A stretch of 64,000 bases of DNA from Erythrobacter sp. (GCA_027311945.1 DAICXZ010000030.1:433338-497337), one strand, 5' to 3'. Positions 18,947-27,403 are shown, counted from the stretch's first letter. Numbers and translations are program-made. The notes: generated by a model not told the origin, from the letters alone.

Positions 18947-19843
18947 TCAGGGATAGCTCACGGTTTTGGGCTTCTCGGGGAGCGGGATATACTCCTCCTC
19001 GTCGCCCGGAACCTTGGGGAAGCGGCCTTCGCGCCAGTCTTCCTTGGCCTGATTGATCCGCTCGCGGTCGGAGCTGACGAAGTTCCACCAGACGTGGCGC
19101 TTGGTCGTAAATGCCTCGCCGCCCATCAACATCACCGTACCGCCGGTGTCGGAGGCAAGCGTCATGGCCGCGCCGGGCTTGAGCAGCGTTAGTTCGTAGA
19201 GCCCGAGCGGCTCGCCGTCGATGGAGGCCGCGCCGCCCACCAGCATCAGCGCGCGCTCATCGGCCTCGGCATCAATGGGAATGCTGCCGCCGCCCGCCAG
19301 CACGATCTCGGCGTTGATTGTCTCGGCATAGGTGGTGACGGGCGCGGTTCGGCCCCACAGCGAACCCATGATAACGCGCGCCTTCACGCAAGCATCCTCG
19401 ATCAGCGGCAGGTCGCTCACGGCTTCGAAGGCCGGGTCGATCTCCTCCTGCGCCTCGGGCAGGGCGAGCCAGGTCTGCATCCCGTAAAGCCCTGCGCCCT
19501 TCTGCCGCTCGTCCTGCGGTGAACGCTCCGAATGGACGATCCCGCGCCCGGCAGTCATCAGATTGACCGTGCCGGGGCGGATCGTGCTGAAGGTGCCGAG
19601 GCTGTCGCGGTGCTCGATCGCGCCGGCATGATCGCCGCCGAGCAGCCAGGTAACCGTGGCGAGGTTGATATGCGGGTGTGGGCGCACGTCCATCCCGTCG
19701 CCAACATCGAGCCGGGCGGGGCCGAACTGGTCGATGAACACGAACGGCCCGACCATCCGGCATTGCGGGCTGGGCACGGCGCGGCGAACGGTGAACCCGC
19801 CAAGATCGTGGCTGATGGGGGTGACGGTCTGGATGATGCTCAT
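18947..19843 (-). CDS. Pirin family protein
   Basis: A bicupin protein of 298 residues. The N-terminal cupin carries the metal-binding PHPHINLATVTWLL segment near residue 55. It is followed by IEHRDSLGT, the SERSPQDE motif and the GLYGMQTWLALP strand. The C-terminal cupin ends near TFTKRHVWWNFVSS-type sequence. Bacterial pirins include quercetinases and redox-linked regulators of central metabolism; which applies here is not decided. The start MSIIQTV lies 4 bp past the stop of the upstream aldo-keto reductase gene, so the two are co-transcribed. Confidence 0.92.
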   Translation of the reverse strand: MSIIQTVTPISHDLGGFTVRRAVPSPQCRMVGPFVFIDQFGPARLDVGDGMDVRPHPHINLATVTWLLGGDHAGAIEHRDSLGTFSTIRPGTVNLMTAGRGIVHSERSPQDERQKGAGLYGMQTWLALPEAQEEIDPAFEAVSDLPLIEDACVKARVIMGSLWGRTAPVTTYAETINAEIVLAGGGSIPIDAEADERALMLVGGAASIDGEPLGLYELTLLKPGAAMTLASDTGGTVMLMGGEAFTTKRHVWWNFVSSDRERINQAKEDWREGRFPKVPGDEEEYIPLPEKPKTVSYP

Positions 19844-19847
19844 GGCT

Positions 19848-20804
19848 TTACTCCCCGGAAATGCTGGTGGCCTGCCCAAAAATACGCGCGAGCCGCTCGC
19901 TGGTTTCGCTTGGCAGCGGCGGGGCGAGAATCGACGCGATGTTCTCTTCGAGATGCGCTTCGTTGCCGGTGCCGGTTAGCACGACATGGGCACCCGGCTC
20001 ATAGCGGCAGAAGCGATAGGCGGCCTCGACTTGCGATTTGATCTGAGGATGTGCTGCGAGGAATCCAAGCGGATCGGCAGGATCGACCAGCGCCGGGTCG
20101 ACTTCGCCCAGTTCAATCAATTGTGCCACCGCTTCGGCGGCGTTTTCGGCGCTGTTAAGCGCGCGGCGCACGGCGAACATGATCAGCGTGCCGACATCGT
20201 GCTCGATCGCGAGCGGGAACACGGTTTTCCGCGCGCCGGGGTTGATCATATTGAACCCGACCATCGCCACGTCGAACTCGCCGGTGGGCAGCGCCTGCTG
20301 CAAGGTCTCGTGGCGCAGGTCTTCGCGAAAGGCTTCGGTGATGCCGATAAAGCGGATTTTCCCGAGGTCGCGCTGGCGGTGCATTTCGGGCAGCAAATCG
20401 TTGTAAACATGCTCAAGCTGGAACGGCGCGACCCCGTGCAAATGCCACAGATCGACATAGTCGGTGCCCAGAGTGCGCAGGCTCGTCTCAAGGTTGGCAA
20501 CGAAGTCGGCCACGGGCAGCGGATCGGGATTGCGGTTCGAAAGATCGGTGCCGGTCCAGCTCTTGGTCGAGAGGAACAGCTTGCTCCGGTCATGCCCGCG
20601 AATGCCGAGGCCGACGGCCTCCTCGGTGCCGTAAGACCTTGCCGTATCGAGGAAATTCACCCCCAGATCGAGCGCCTTGGCGACGATCCGGCTGGCTTCC
20701 TCGCTCGAAGCACCGCCAGCCATGCCAAGGCGCGAATGGCCGCCGCAGCCAAGCCCCGCCACGCTGACCATAGCTTCGGTGCGACCCAGGCGGACATACT
20801 CCAT
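19848..20804 (-). CDS. Aldo/keto reductase
   Basis: NADPH-dependent oxidoreductase of the AKR superfamily, 318 residues. The catalytic tetrad is visible as Asp53 and Tyr58 (FLDTARSYG), Lys81 (FLSTKSW) and His123 (LWHLHG). The C-terminal domain is longer and less canonical than classical AKRs. Members of this kind reduce aldehydes, ketones or sugar derivatives. It is placed between a GST gene (15 bp upstream) and pirin (4 bp downstream), so bolA-GST-AKR-pirin may form one transcript with a redox or detoxification flavour. Confidence 0.9.
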   Translation of the reverse strand: MEYVRLGRTEAMVSVAGLGCGGHSRLGMAGGASSEEASRIVAKALDLGVNFLDTARSYGTEEAVGLGIRGHDRSKLFLSTKSWTGTDLSNRNPDPLPVADFVANLETSLRTLGTDYVDLWHLHGVAPFQLEHVYNDLLPEMHRQRDLGKIRFIGITEAFREDLRHETLQQALPTGEFDVAMVGFNMINPGARKTVFPLAIEHDVGTLIMFAVRRALNSAENAAEAVAQLIELGEVDPALVDPADPLGFLAAHPQIKSQVEAAYRFCRYEPGAHVVLTGTGNEAHLEENIASILAPPLPSETSERLARIFGQATSISGE

Positions 20805-20819
20805 CGGAAAATCGAGCTC

Positions 20820-21527
20820 CTATTGTTCGTCGAGTTCTTCGTAATGGCGGAAGATGCCGTCGTCGTTGAAGTCCATCCGTTGCTCGCTGGCAAGATAGGC
20901 GGTCAGACCTTCGATATCGGGCACGGCGGCCTGCAATGCCTCAAGGTTGGCCCAAGTGCCCTGCATCTGCGCCATGTAGTTGGGGAAGGCGTAGTCGAGC
21001 CCCTCCATCAACTGGAACAGGCTGGTGTCGACATGGCTCCACTGCTCGCCCAGCATGAACGGGCCGCCATTCGCGGCCAGAGCATTGTCGAAGTGGATCA
21101 GATACTTGGGAAGGCGCGTGGCGCGTAGATCGGCTGCCTTTTCATAAGCCGCGTCCATCTGGTCGGCATAGTAGAGGCCGGGCGCAATGGGGTGATGCGT
21201 GCCGTGGATCTCCTCGACCAGATCGGCTATGTCCATCTGCAGCTGCATTAGTTTGAGGTCAGTCGCAAGGTCGCCCGAGCCGAGGCCTTCCTTGTCAGCC
21301 AGATAGAGCAGAATCAGCGCGGTCTGGCCGATCACCACCTCGTCATCGACCAGATAGGGCGGGGCGAAAGGGCGGATACCCTCGCGCGCATGCAGGTCCT
21401 CCACCAGCGCATCGGCGCCGTCGGTGCGGGCCACGTCCTCGTATTCAAGCTCGGCGGCTTCCATGAACAGGCGCACGAATTCGCCGCGACCCGGAATGCT
21501 CGGCCAGTAGAACAGCTGGTAGCTCAT
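20820..21527 (-). CDS. Glutathione S-transferase (sigma/alpha-like)
   Basis: A 235-residue cytosolic GST. The N-terminal thioredoxin-like domain has a Tyr near position 7 (LFYWPSIPGRGEFVR) as the likely glutathione-activating residue and the VVIGQTALILLYLA segment (residues 64-77) for the gamma-glutamyl contact. A helical C-terminal domain follows. The PGRGEFVRLF opening resembles eukaryotic-type sigma GSTs more than the common bacterial beta class. It is immediately downstream of bolA, with 4 bp between the genes. Confidence 0.87.
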   Translation of the reverse strand: MSYQLFYWPSIPGRGEFVRLFMEAAELEYEDVARTDGADALVEDLHAREGIRPFAPPYLVDDEVVIGQTALILLYLADKEGLGSGDLATDLKLMQLQMDIADLVEEIHGTHHPIAPGLYYADQMDAAYEKAADLRATRLPKYLIHFDNALAANGGPFMLGEQWSHVDTSLFQLMEGLDYAFPNYMAQMQGTWANLEALQAAVPDIEGLTAYLASEQRMDFNDDGIFRHYEELDEQ

Positions 21528-21531
21528 GCCG

Positions 21532-21804
21532 CTACTCTCCCGGTGCCGAGGCCTTGATGGCGAGCGCGTGGACCCGGTCGCCGGGAATGTCGCCCAGCGC
21601 CTGATTGACCATCCGCTGGCGCATCACGCGGCTCACACCGGCAAATTTCGGACTCTCGATGACAACGGCAAAGTGCGATTCGCCGCTGCCATCGTCGCCA
21701 GAGTGGCCCGAATGGTGCGCGCTCTCGTTGATCACCTCGAGCCGGGTGGGTTGCAGGGCCTCTGTAAGGAGGGTCTCGATCGTGGATTGCATCGTTTTGG
21801 CCAT
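21532..21804 (-). CDS. bolA: BolA family protein
   Basis: A 90-residue class II KH-like protein. The conserved helix MRQRMVNQALGDI and the HFAVVIESPKFAG strand identify the family, and two His residues in ESAHHSGHSG are candidate Fe-S ligands. BolA proteins pair with monothiol glutaredoxins in [2Fe-2S] trafficking and in morphology or stress control. It is divergent from a J-domain gene, an arrangement I recall from other alphaproteobacteria. The very long overlapping frame on the same strand has no protein-like features. Confidence 0.92.
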   Translation of the reverse strand: MAKTMQSTIETLLTEALQPTRLEVINESAHHSGHSGDDGSGESHFAVVIESPKFAGVSRVMRQRMVNQALGDIPGDRVHALAIKASAPGE

Positions 21805-21859
21805 GCCGCCCCATGTAGGGGGCTTTCCTTTGCCCGCCTAGGCCCCCATCATAAGGCGA

Positions 21860-22465
21860 ATGCGGCAAACGAAGTTTCATGGACGGATCGAGGACAGCGC
21901 TCGATCCTGCGACTATCCCGGATGCGAAGAACCGGGCGAATTCAGAGCACCCGGCTCGCGCGGTCACGGGTTTGACGGGCCGGGCGACTATCGCTGGTTC
22001 TGCCTCCAGCACGTGCGCGAATTCAACGCCGGTTACGACTGGTTTGACGGCATGAGCGCCGACGAAATCTATGAAGCGCAGGCCCCGGCGGCGGGCTGGC
22101 GGCGTGAAAGCCCGAGCTTCCGCGGTGCAGCGCATTTCGCGACCCCGCGCTGGGCCGATTTCGAAGACCCGCTCGACGCTATCGGCGCACGGGCCGAGGG
22201 CATTCGCAATGCCGCCCGTGCCCGCGGCGAGCGGGCGCAGGCCGAGGCGGCGCGGGCGGTCCGCTTCTCTGCGCGCGAGCGCGAGGCGCTGCAAGTGATG
22301 GGTCTTACGCAGGAAGCCGACAAACCGCAGCTTCGCCGCCGCTATTCCGAGCTGGTGCGCCGCTATCACCCCGACCGCAACGGCGGCGACCGCAGCCACG
22401 AAAACCGCCTTCAGCGGGTGGTTGAGGCCTATCAGGTGTTGCGGCGCGCGCACGCCTTTTCCTGA
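21860..22465 (+). CDS. J-domain protein with N-terminal Cys/His motif
   Basis: A 201-residue protein with a C-terminal J domain (helix II RRRYSELVRRYHPDRNGGD near residue 160, with the HPD tripeptide). The J domain stimulates DnaK ATPase. The first 60 residues contain Cys17, Cys22, Cys48 and His51, a possible small zinc site. The middle is a charged Ala/Arg-rich linker. It has no Gly/Phe or DnaJ zinc-finger regions, so it is a type III J protein with a specialised client. It is divergent from bolA, with 55 bp between the genes. Confidence 0.9.
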   Translation: MRQTKFHGRIEDSARSCDYPGCEEPGEFRAPGSRGHGFDGPGDYRWFCLQHVREFNAGYDWFDGMSADEIYEAQAPAAGWRRESPSFRGAAHFATPRWADFEDPLDAIGARAEGIRNAARARGERAQAEAARAVRFSAREREALQVMGLTQEADKPQLRRRYSELVRRYHPDRNGGDRSHENRLQRVVEAYQVLRRAHAFS

Positions 22466-22469
22466 GCTG

Positions 22470-23075
22470 TCAGCCGGGTATCCCGCCCATGGTCGCTGCA
22501 TAGGCCGGCCGCTCGCGCAGCCTCGCCGCATAGACTTCAAGGTTCGCGCCAGCCGGGATCGAGCCGAAGCGCAGGCCCCAGTCGACCTGGCTGCCAACAT
22601 AGACGTCGGCCATGGTGAAACGCTCGCCGCAAACATAGGCGCGCTCGGCAAACCAGCCGTCGAGCATGGCCGTGACCCGTTCGAAGCTGCCATAGCCAAT
22701 TGTCATCTCGCCGCGTTCGCCGTCGGGCACCCAACCCATCGCCTTGTTCGACACCGCCGCTTCCACTGGCCCCGCCGCAAAGAACATCATGCGGAAATAG
22801 TCGGCCTTTTCAGCATCGGTCGGCAGCAGGGCCGGGGCTGCGACATCGGCGACATAGTGACAGATGGCCGCGCACTCGCTTACCGCATAGTCTCCCTCGG
22901 CGCTGTGATGGATCAGCGTGGGAATCTTGCCCAGTGGATTGGCTGCCAACAGCTCCGCCGGTTTGTTATCCCACTCGACCAAAGAGATAGCGTAGTCCGC
23001 GCCCGCTTCCTCAAGCGCCCACTTGCCAATCAGCGCGCGGCTCATCGGATTGAAGAACAAGGTGAAATCGGCCAT
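22470..23075 (-). CDS. Glutathione S-transferase family protein
   Basis: A 201-residue two-domain GST. The N-terminal half contains FFNPMSRALIGKWALEEAG, with a Ser near residue 12 as candidate activator, the NPLGKIPTL cis-Pro loop and the VSECAAICHYVA segment. The C-terminal half includes GERFTMADVYVGSQ with the helix N-cap and hydrophobic staple Asp. It lies at the downstream end of the minus-strand cluster facing the HxlR regulator, after a 62-bp gap, so it may or may not belong to that transcript. Confidence 0.9.
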   Translation of the reverse strand: MADFTLFFNPMSRALIGKWALEEAGADYAISLVEWDNKPAELLAANPLGKIPTLIHHSAEGDYAVSECAAICHYVADVAAPALLPTDAEKADYFRMMFFAAGPVEAAVSNKAMGWVPDGERGEMTIGYGSFERVTAMLDGWFAERAYVCGERFTMADVYVGSQVDWGLRFGSIPAGANLEVYAARLRERPAYAATMGGIPG

Positions 23076-23137
23076 TGCACACTCCGCGAATTATTCAGAA
23101 CAAATATAGAACATTGATAGCGCAGCAGGTGCGCTGG

Positions 23138-23578
23138 TCAAGCCGCTTCGGCCAGCGCCTTCAATTGTTCCGCAGCGGCCATCCACCCTGCTTCGAAACC
23201 CATATCCTGATGCTGCTTGCGCGCCTCTTCGGTCCAGTGCCGGGCACGGCCGGTAAATCGCGTGCCCTTGCCCTCCGGCGCGACTTCCCAGATCCCGATC
23301 ATGAACGGCTCGCCTGGTTGCAGATCACCCACGATGGCGTCGGTGCCAGCGAACATGCGCCCTTCTTCCCAGGCGAGAAAGATGCCCTCCTGCGGCATTT
23401 CTTCGCCATCGGGGCCATGGAACATCATGCGATTGACGCCGCCCGGCCGACGATCCTGCTCGATTACCGCGGCCCGCCAGGGAGCGGGGCAGAACCACTC
23501 CTCCTGCCGGTTGGCCATCACGTCCCACACCGTGGCGACAGGAGCATCGATCAGCAGGGTTACGGAAAGTTCTTTCAT
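23138..23578 (-). CDS. SRPBCC / AHSA1-like ligand-binding protein
   Basis: A 146-residue START-like helix-grip protein. It opens LSVTLLIDAPVATVWDVM, continues with a cone-like cavity region (GGVNRMMFHGPDGE) and ends with a C-terminal amphipathic helix with HQDMGFEAGWMAAAEQL, the usual AHSA1 closing motif. Such proteins bind hydrophobic ligands, and many sit beside VOC, GST and DUF1428 genes. It is 11 bp downstream of a GST gene in the HxlR-facing cluster. Confidence 0.9.
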   Translation of the reverse strand: MKELSVTLLIDAPVATVWDVMANRQEEWFCPAPWRAAVIEQDRRPGGVNRMMFHGPDGEEMPQEGIFLAWEEGRMFAGTDAIVGDLQPGEPFMIGIWEVAPEGKGTRFTGRARHWTEEARKQHQDMGFEAGWMAAAEQLKALAEAA

Positions 23579-23589
23579 TGTGGTCTCCT

Positions 23590-24234
23590 TTAGTCGCGGT
23601 CGGGGGCACCGGGTGGGAACAGCTTACGAAATGGGCGCGCCTCGTCGACGCAGTGGATGACGGGCTGGTAGGACAGCAGATCGGCCCGCAGCCCCTTCAC
23701 GCGCGGGCAGGCGTCGGGAATGGGGCAGACCCAATCGGCATAGAACAGGCTCGGCGCTGCGGCGCAGCTGGCGAGCGAGAAATGCGCGGGCAGGAGGTTG
23801 CCTTCGAGCCAGTTTTCCAGCCAGCCAAATGCCCGCAGCAGGCTTGCCCGGGCGCGCTCGATCACCGCCGGATCGGGAGCATCGGCCATGTGGGTGAGCA
23901 CGATCTCGGTTGTGGGCGTCATCACATAGTTGTCGAAGACGCGGTCGAGCATGCGCGTGGCCACCGCATCATCCGGGTCGTCCGGGATCAGCGGAGCGTC
24001 GCCCGGATGGGCAAGCGCCAGATATTCGATGATCGCGCTGCTCTCGATCACGATGGTGTCACCGTCCTTGAGGACCGGGAACTTGCCCGCCGGGTGGGCA
24101 GCCGCCACGAAGGCGGAATTATCCGGATGGCCCGGATCGATCATCTTCAGGACGTGCGGCGTACCGTTGGCAAGCAGCGCAATGCGCGCCTTCCAGGTGT
24201 AGCTGGAGAAGGGGTGGCCATAGAGTTCAAGCAT
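23590..24234 (-). CDS. Glutathione S-transferase family protein
   Basis: A 214-residue GST. The N-terminal domain reads LYGHPFSSYTWKARIALL with Ser/Tyr near residues 10-12, AAHPAGKFPVLKDGD as the cis-Pro loop, and VIESSAIIEYLA (Glu-Ser-Ser) for glutathione binding. The C-terminal domain carries LPAHFSLASCAAAPSLFYADW, whose second Cys-Ala run is less typical. It is one of three GST-type genes in the minus-strand cluster, upstream of the SRPBCC gene and likely co-transcribed with it. Confidence 0.92.
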   Translation of the reverse strand: MLELYGHPFSSYTWKARIALLANGTPHVLKMIDPGHPDNSAFVAAAHPAGKFPVLKDGDTIVIESSAIIEYLALAHPGDAPLIPDDPDDAVATRMLDRVFDNYVMTPTTEIVLTHMADAPDPAVIERARASLLRAFGWLENWLEGNLLPAHFSLASCAAAPSLFYADWVCPIPDACPRVKGLRADLLSYQPVIHCVDEARPFRKLFPPGAPDRD

Positions 24235-24320
24235 CGTGATGTTCTCCCGTCAGCCGAGTCTTTTGCTCTGGCTGGCGCGATGATAGGCCTGTTGATCGGG
24301 ATTTGTCCGTCGGAATTTGC

Positions 24321-25109
24321 CTAGGCGTCCTTTGTCACGAAGGCGACGAAAGCTCCGCCGGGGTCTTGCGCGACGAAGATGCTGTCGCCGCCCGGCACGG
24401 GGTGCGGCTCCATGATCACGCTCCCCCCAGTTCCGCCGACCGCTCGGTGAGCGGCGGCAAGGTCTGCGACCCGGAAATAGGGGAGCCACAACGGCGGCAT
24501 GTCGGCAATTCCCATGCTGCCGATGGCTCCGATGCGTTGGTTGTCGAGGCTGAAAATCCGGTAGAAATGGCCCTCTGGCATCGGCACGGACGAGTCCTCG
24601 GCCCAATCGAACAGGCTGGTGTAGAACTCCAGCATCGCCTCGCCTGTGACGTGGTTGCGCTCGTTCCATGCGCAATGGCCGACCGTGCCGGGCTGAAAGA
24701 CGGTGCTCTGCGCATCGGGTTGCCCCTCTGGCGGCTGCGGCTTCATGACATAGAAGGGGGCTCCTTCGGGGTCGGAAACCATGGCCATGGTGCCGACGCC
24801 CGGTGTCTCCTGCACCATCCACACGCTTGCGCCGCGAGCCTTGGCTGCCTCGCACCAGCCTTCAACATCCGCGACATCAAAATAGGGCAGCCAGCCCGGC
24901 CTCGCGCCGCCTGCTGCCATGTCAGGGGTGAGGGTGAGCACGCCGCCCTGAAAGCTGCCGTCTGCATGGGAAATCATCCGGTATTCGGCACCGTGCGGGA
25001 GTTGGTCGCCGGACGTGGGAATATGCCAGCCAAGCGTCGCCTTGTAGAACGGTGCTACAGCGACCGGATCGGGCGTCATCAGCTCGTACCAGATCGGAAA
25101 CCCAGCCAC
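24321..25109 (-). CDS. Two-domain VOC (glyoxalase/bleomycin-resistance) protein
   Basis: About 262 residues with two vicinal-oxygen-chelate modules. The first runs from PIWYELMTPDPVAVAPFY to DPEGAPFYVMKP, the second from NHVTGEAMLEFYTSLFDW to QDPGGAFVAFV. Both keep the characteristic beta-alpha-beta spacing and terminal Gly/Ala-rich strand. No ATG fits the N-terminus. I chose the GTG that lies 2 bp after the stop of the DUF1428 gene, which implies translational coupling; a CTG at 25115 is the alternative. Substrate unknown; binding or isomerisation of small aldehydes or toxins is typical. Confidence 0.88.
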   Translation of the reverse strand: MAGFPIWYELMTPDPVAVAPFYKATLGWHIPTSGDQLPHGAEYRMISHADGSFQGGVLTLTPDMAAGGARPGWLPYFDVADVEGWCEAAKARGASVWMVQETPGVGTMAMVSDPEGAPFYVMKPQPPEGQPDAQSTVFQPGTVGHCAWNERNHVTGEAMLEFYTSLFDWAEDSSVPMPEGHFYRIFSLDNQRIGAIGSMGIADMPPLWLPYFRVADLAAAHRAVGGTGGSVIMEPHPVPGGDSIFVAQDPGGAFVAFVTKDA

Positions 25110-25111
25110 GG

Positions 25112-25468
25112 TCAGCGGCCCATAGTGAAGATCGGGGTGAAGCCGCCATAGACCATGCGCTTCCCGTCGAACGGGATATTGTCCATCGCGCCGTCCCAGA
25201 AACCTTCGCTCGTCATCTTTTCGTGTCCGGCATCGGCGGTTGCCTTGTCGGGCCAGACCATCCACGAGAACACCACCTTTTCCCCCGGCTCGGCCTTCAC
25301 GGCCATGCGGAAATCGGTCACCTTTCCGTCGGCGATGTCCTCCTCCCAGCATTCGGCGAGTTCGATTACGCCGAGTTCGGTGAGCTTGGTTGCGACCTTC
25401 TTCGCCAGCGCGAGGTAGGCGTCCTTCGCGGCTTCAGGAACGGGCGTCAGAAATCCTTGAATATACAT
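25112..25468 (-). CDS. DUF1428 family protein
   Basis: A 118-residue dimeric alpha/beta-barrel type protein. It begins YIQGFLTPVPEAAKDAYL and shows the family pattern ECWEEDIADGKVTDF, VVFSWMVWPDKATAD and the closing GKRMVYGGFTPI. The family (E. coli YbaA relatives) has no agreed function and is often found beside VOC and SRPBCC genes under HxlR-type regulators, as here. It is 2 bp upstream of the two-domain VOC gene and 14 bp downstream of the broken GST gene. Confidence 0.92.
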   Translation of the reverse strand: MYIQGFLTPVPEAAKDAYLALAKKVATKLTELGVIELAECWEEDIADGKVTDFRMAVKAEPGEKVVFSWMVWPDKATADAGHEKMTSEGFWDGAMDNIPFDGKRMVYGGFTPIFTMGR

Positions 25469-25482
25469 GGTGTTTCTCCCAA

Positions 25483-26138
25483 TCAGGCGGGCGCATTCTC
25501 ATCCGCGAAGTCGGCCAGTTGAGCGGCAAGGGCGCGCTGGTAGGCGGGCCGCGCCTGGCCGCGTTCGATATAGGCGGCCAGGCTCGGGAAGGCGTTGACC
25601 AGCTCACCCCCGATCGTCCGCAGGATGAAGGAGAGCATGATGTCGGCGATGGAAAACTCGCCTGCGATCCACTCGCCATCACCAAGCGCGTCGGCGACGC
25701 GGGTGAGACGCTTCTTGGCAAAGGGCGTGAGCGCCTCGGCAGCGGGAGCAGCCCAGTCGCTGTCGGCGTAAAACAGCGGGAAGGTCGATACGTTGCGCAG
25801 CGGCGGCTCGACCGCGTTCACGGCGGCAAACAGCCAGCTTATTGCCCTCGCACGCGGCGCGGCATCGCCGGGGAGCAGCTGACCCGACTTCTCGGCCAGA
25901 TGCAGCAGGATCGCGGCGGCTTCGAACATTTCGACCTCGCCGTCGCGGTAGGCGGGCACCTGGTCGAACGGCTGCCAGGCGAGATAGTCGGCCCCGCGCG
26001 GAGTTTTCGCATCGAGCAACTGGACGTCGTAGTCCCAGCCGATTTCTCTAGCGCCCAGCGCACGGGCAGGTCGCGCACGTTGCCGCGGGCGAAGTCGGGC
26101 ACCCAGGAAAAGGCGGAAATGGTAATGGTGTCGGGCAT
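25483..26138 (-). pseudogene. Glutathione S-transferase gene with a -1 frameshift
   Basis: A GST reading frame begins MPDTITISAFSWVPDFARGN at 26138, runs through RDLPVRWALE, and then loses sense. From the same point a different frame continues EIGWDYDVQLLDAKTPRG, PFDQVPAYRDGEVEMFEAAA and a complete C-terminal domain to 25483. The break is at about 26044-26050, where GAGAAATCGG would restore the family sequence if it read GAGGAAATCGG. One missing G therefore splits an otherwise normal gene of about 218 residues. Either the gene was inactivated recently or the assembly has a one-base error; the good conservation on both sides fits either. Confidence 0.85.
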
Positions 26139-26167
26139 GGACTGTTTCCTTGCAGCGGTTGCGGGGA

Positions 26168-26605
26168 TCACGCGGGGGTGGGGGTGGGCGGTTCGATCTC
26201 ACCGGTGGCCATTTTCGGGTCCATCCACATCGGTTCCCACACATGGCCATCGGGGTCTTCGAAGCTGCGGCCGTACATCACGCCATAGTCCTGCGGCGGA
26301 TTGGGATCGGCCGTGCCGCCATTGGCCGACGCCGCCGTGACGATCGCATCGACTGCCTCGCGGTTCTCCATGCTGATGCACAGCGCGACCTGCGCCGTTT
26401 CGTGGGCGTCGGGGATGGGTTTGTCGGTGAAGCTCTTCCACTTCTCGTGGGTGAGGATCATCACGATGATGTGTTCCGACCACTGCATGGCGGCAGCGGT
26501 ATCATCGGTGAAGCGCGGCTCGTTGGTGAAGCCGGCGGCCGCATAAAAGGCCATTGACCGGGCAAGATCGGTCACCGGCAGATTTACGAAAATCATCTTC
26601 GCCAT
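26168..26605 (-). CDS. VOC family protein (glyoxalase-like)
   Basis: A 145-residue single-module VOC protein. It starts KMIFVNLPVTDLARSMAFY, carries MQWSEHIIVMILTHEKW with a candidate metal His/Glu, and ends with GRSFEDPDGHVWEPMWMD, where Glu is the usual last metal ligand. A GGAGA ribosome-binding site precedes the start. It is the first gene of the minus-strand cluster and is divergent from hxlR across 93 bp, so it is the best candidate for direct HxlR control. Confidence 0.92.
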   Translation of the reverse strand: MAKMIFVNLPVTDLARSMAFYAAAGFTNEPRFTDDTAAAMQWSEHIIVMILTHEKWKSFTDKPIPDAHETAQVALCISMENREAVDAIVTAASANGGTADPNPPQDYGVMYGRSFEDPDGHVWEPMWMDPKMATGEIEPPTPTPA

Positions 26606-26666
26606 CGGGGCTCTCCATCGGCGTTCGCCAAGGGACGAGGGCCCCTCGCGAATCGTTTTGCTTGCC

Positions 26667-26694
26667 TTGATTGCGCCCGTGAGTTACATAATAC
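26667..26694 (+). promoter_or_regulatory. Predicted promoter of the hxlR-type gene, probably giving a leaderless mRNA
   Basis: TTGATT and TAATAC are separated by 16 bp. The -10 element ends only 4 bp before the ATG, which puts the expected start of transcription at or within one base of the start codon. No Shine-Dalgarno sequence precedes that ATG. Confidence 0.5.
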
Positions 26695-26698
26695 AACT
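26682..26698. promoter_or_regulatory. Imperfect palindromic operator overlapping the hxlR promoter
   Basis: The 17-mer AGTTACATAATACAACT directly abuts the start codon and is nearly self-complementary (outer AGTT/AACT arms). It overlaps the -10 element, so binding of the HxlR-type dimer here would give autorepression and could control the divergent VOC gene. Confidence 0.5.
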
Positions 26699-27403
26699 AT
26701 GGAGTTGGAAAAAACAAGCACCCCATCCGAGAAAGTGCACGGTCGGTGGTATCGCGATGCTTGCGGCATGGCTATGGCACTGGAATTGCTGGGAGAACGC
26801 TGGTCGCTGTTGATCGTGCGGGAGCTGTTGCTCGGCCCGTGCCGGTTCTCCGAACTGCGTGCCGACCTGCCTGCGATTTCCGCCCGGGTGCTCACCGAGC
26901 GGCTCAATGGCCTCGCGGAAACGGGGGTGCTGCATAAGACAATGTTGCCGCCACCTGCCTCCACCGATGCCTACGAGTTGACGCGATGGGGCTACGAGGC
27001 GATGCCGATCATCCGCGAGATGGTCCTGTGGGCAATGCGATCGAGCCAGCACGACGGGTACTTGCCGATGAGTGCGACGGCCTTCGCGCTGACCCTGCCG
27101 ATGACCTTCGATCCCGTTCGAGGGAAGGATTCGCGCGGGCTAACGCTGGGGCTGGAAATCGGCCATCACCGCTTCGTCGCCTGGGTCGCCGGGGCGACCG
27201 TCATCGTCAAACGCGGCGATACCTCGGCGCAGGATGTGATCGTGCGTGCTGAGAATGGCAATGCGATGCTTGCGCTGTTCTATGCCCGGATGCCGTTCGA
27301 CGCCTGGCTCGCGGCAGCAGAGGGCAGGGCGATTTCGGGCAAGAGCGAGGAGCTTTCGCAGCTTATCGCGACGCTTGGCTGGCCGGAGAAGATCGCCGCC
27401 TGA
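26699..27403 (+). CDS. HxlR-family winged-helix regulator with C-terminal SCP2-like domain
   Basis: A 234-residue regulator. The winged HTH spans about residues 20-105 and carries [42 protein letters not shown] and the wing region ending YELTRWG, the standard HxlR pattern. The C-terminal 110 residues are an extra alpha/beta domain of the kind often fused to such regulators, which may bind ligand. It lacks the Cys redox sensor near the N-terminus of HypR-type members; its only early Cys is in DACGMAM. It probably controls the divergent GST/VOC cluster. Confidence 0.88.
   Translation: MELEKTSTPSEKVHGRWYRDACGMAMALELLGERWSLLIVRELLLGPCRFSELRADLPAISARVLTERLNGLAETGVLHKTMLPPPASTDAYELTRWGYEAMPIIREMVLWAMRSSQHDGYLPMSATAFALTLPMTFDPVRGKDSRGLTLGLEIGHHRFVAWVAGATVIVKRGDTSAQDVIVRAENGNAMLALFYARMPFDAWLAAAEGRAISGKSEELSQLIATLGWPEKIAA

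Noticed and set aside
21524..22699. 391-codon minus-strand frame over bolA, the J-domain gene and part of a GST gene
   Set aside because: It would displace bolA and the J-domain gene, which both have clear family motifs.
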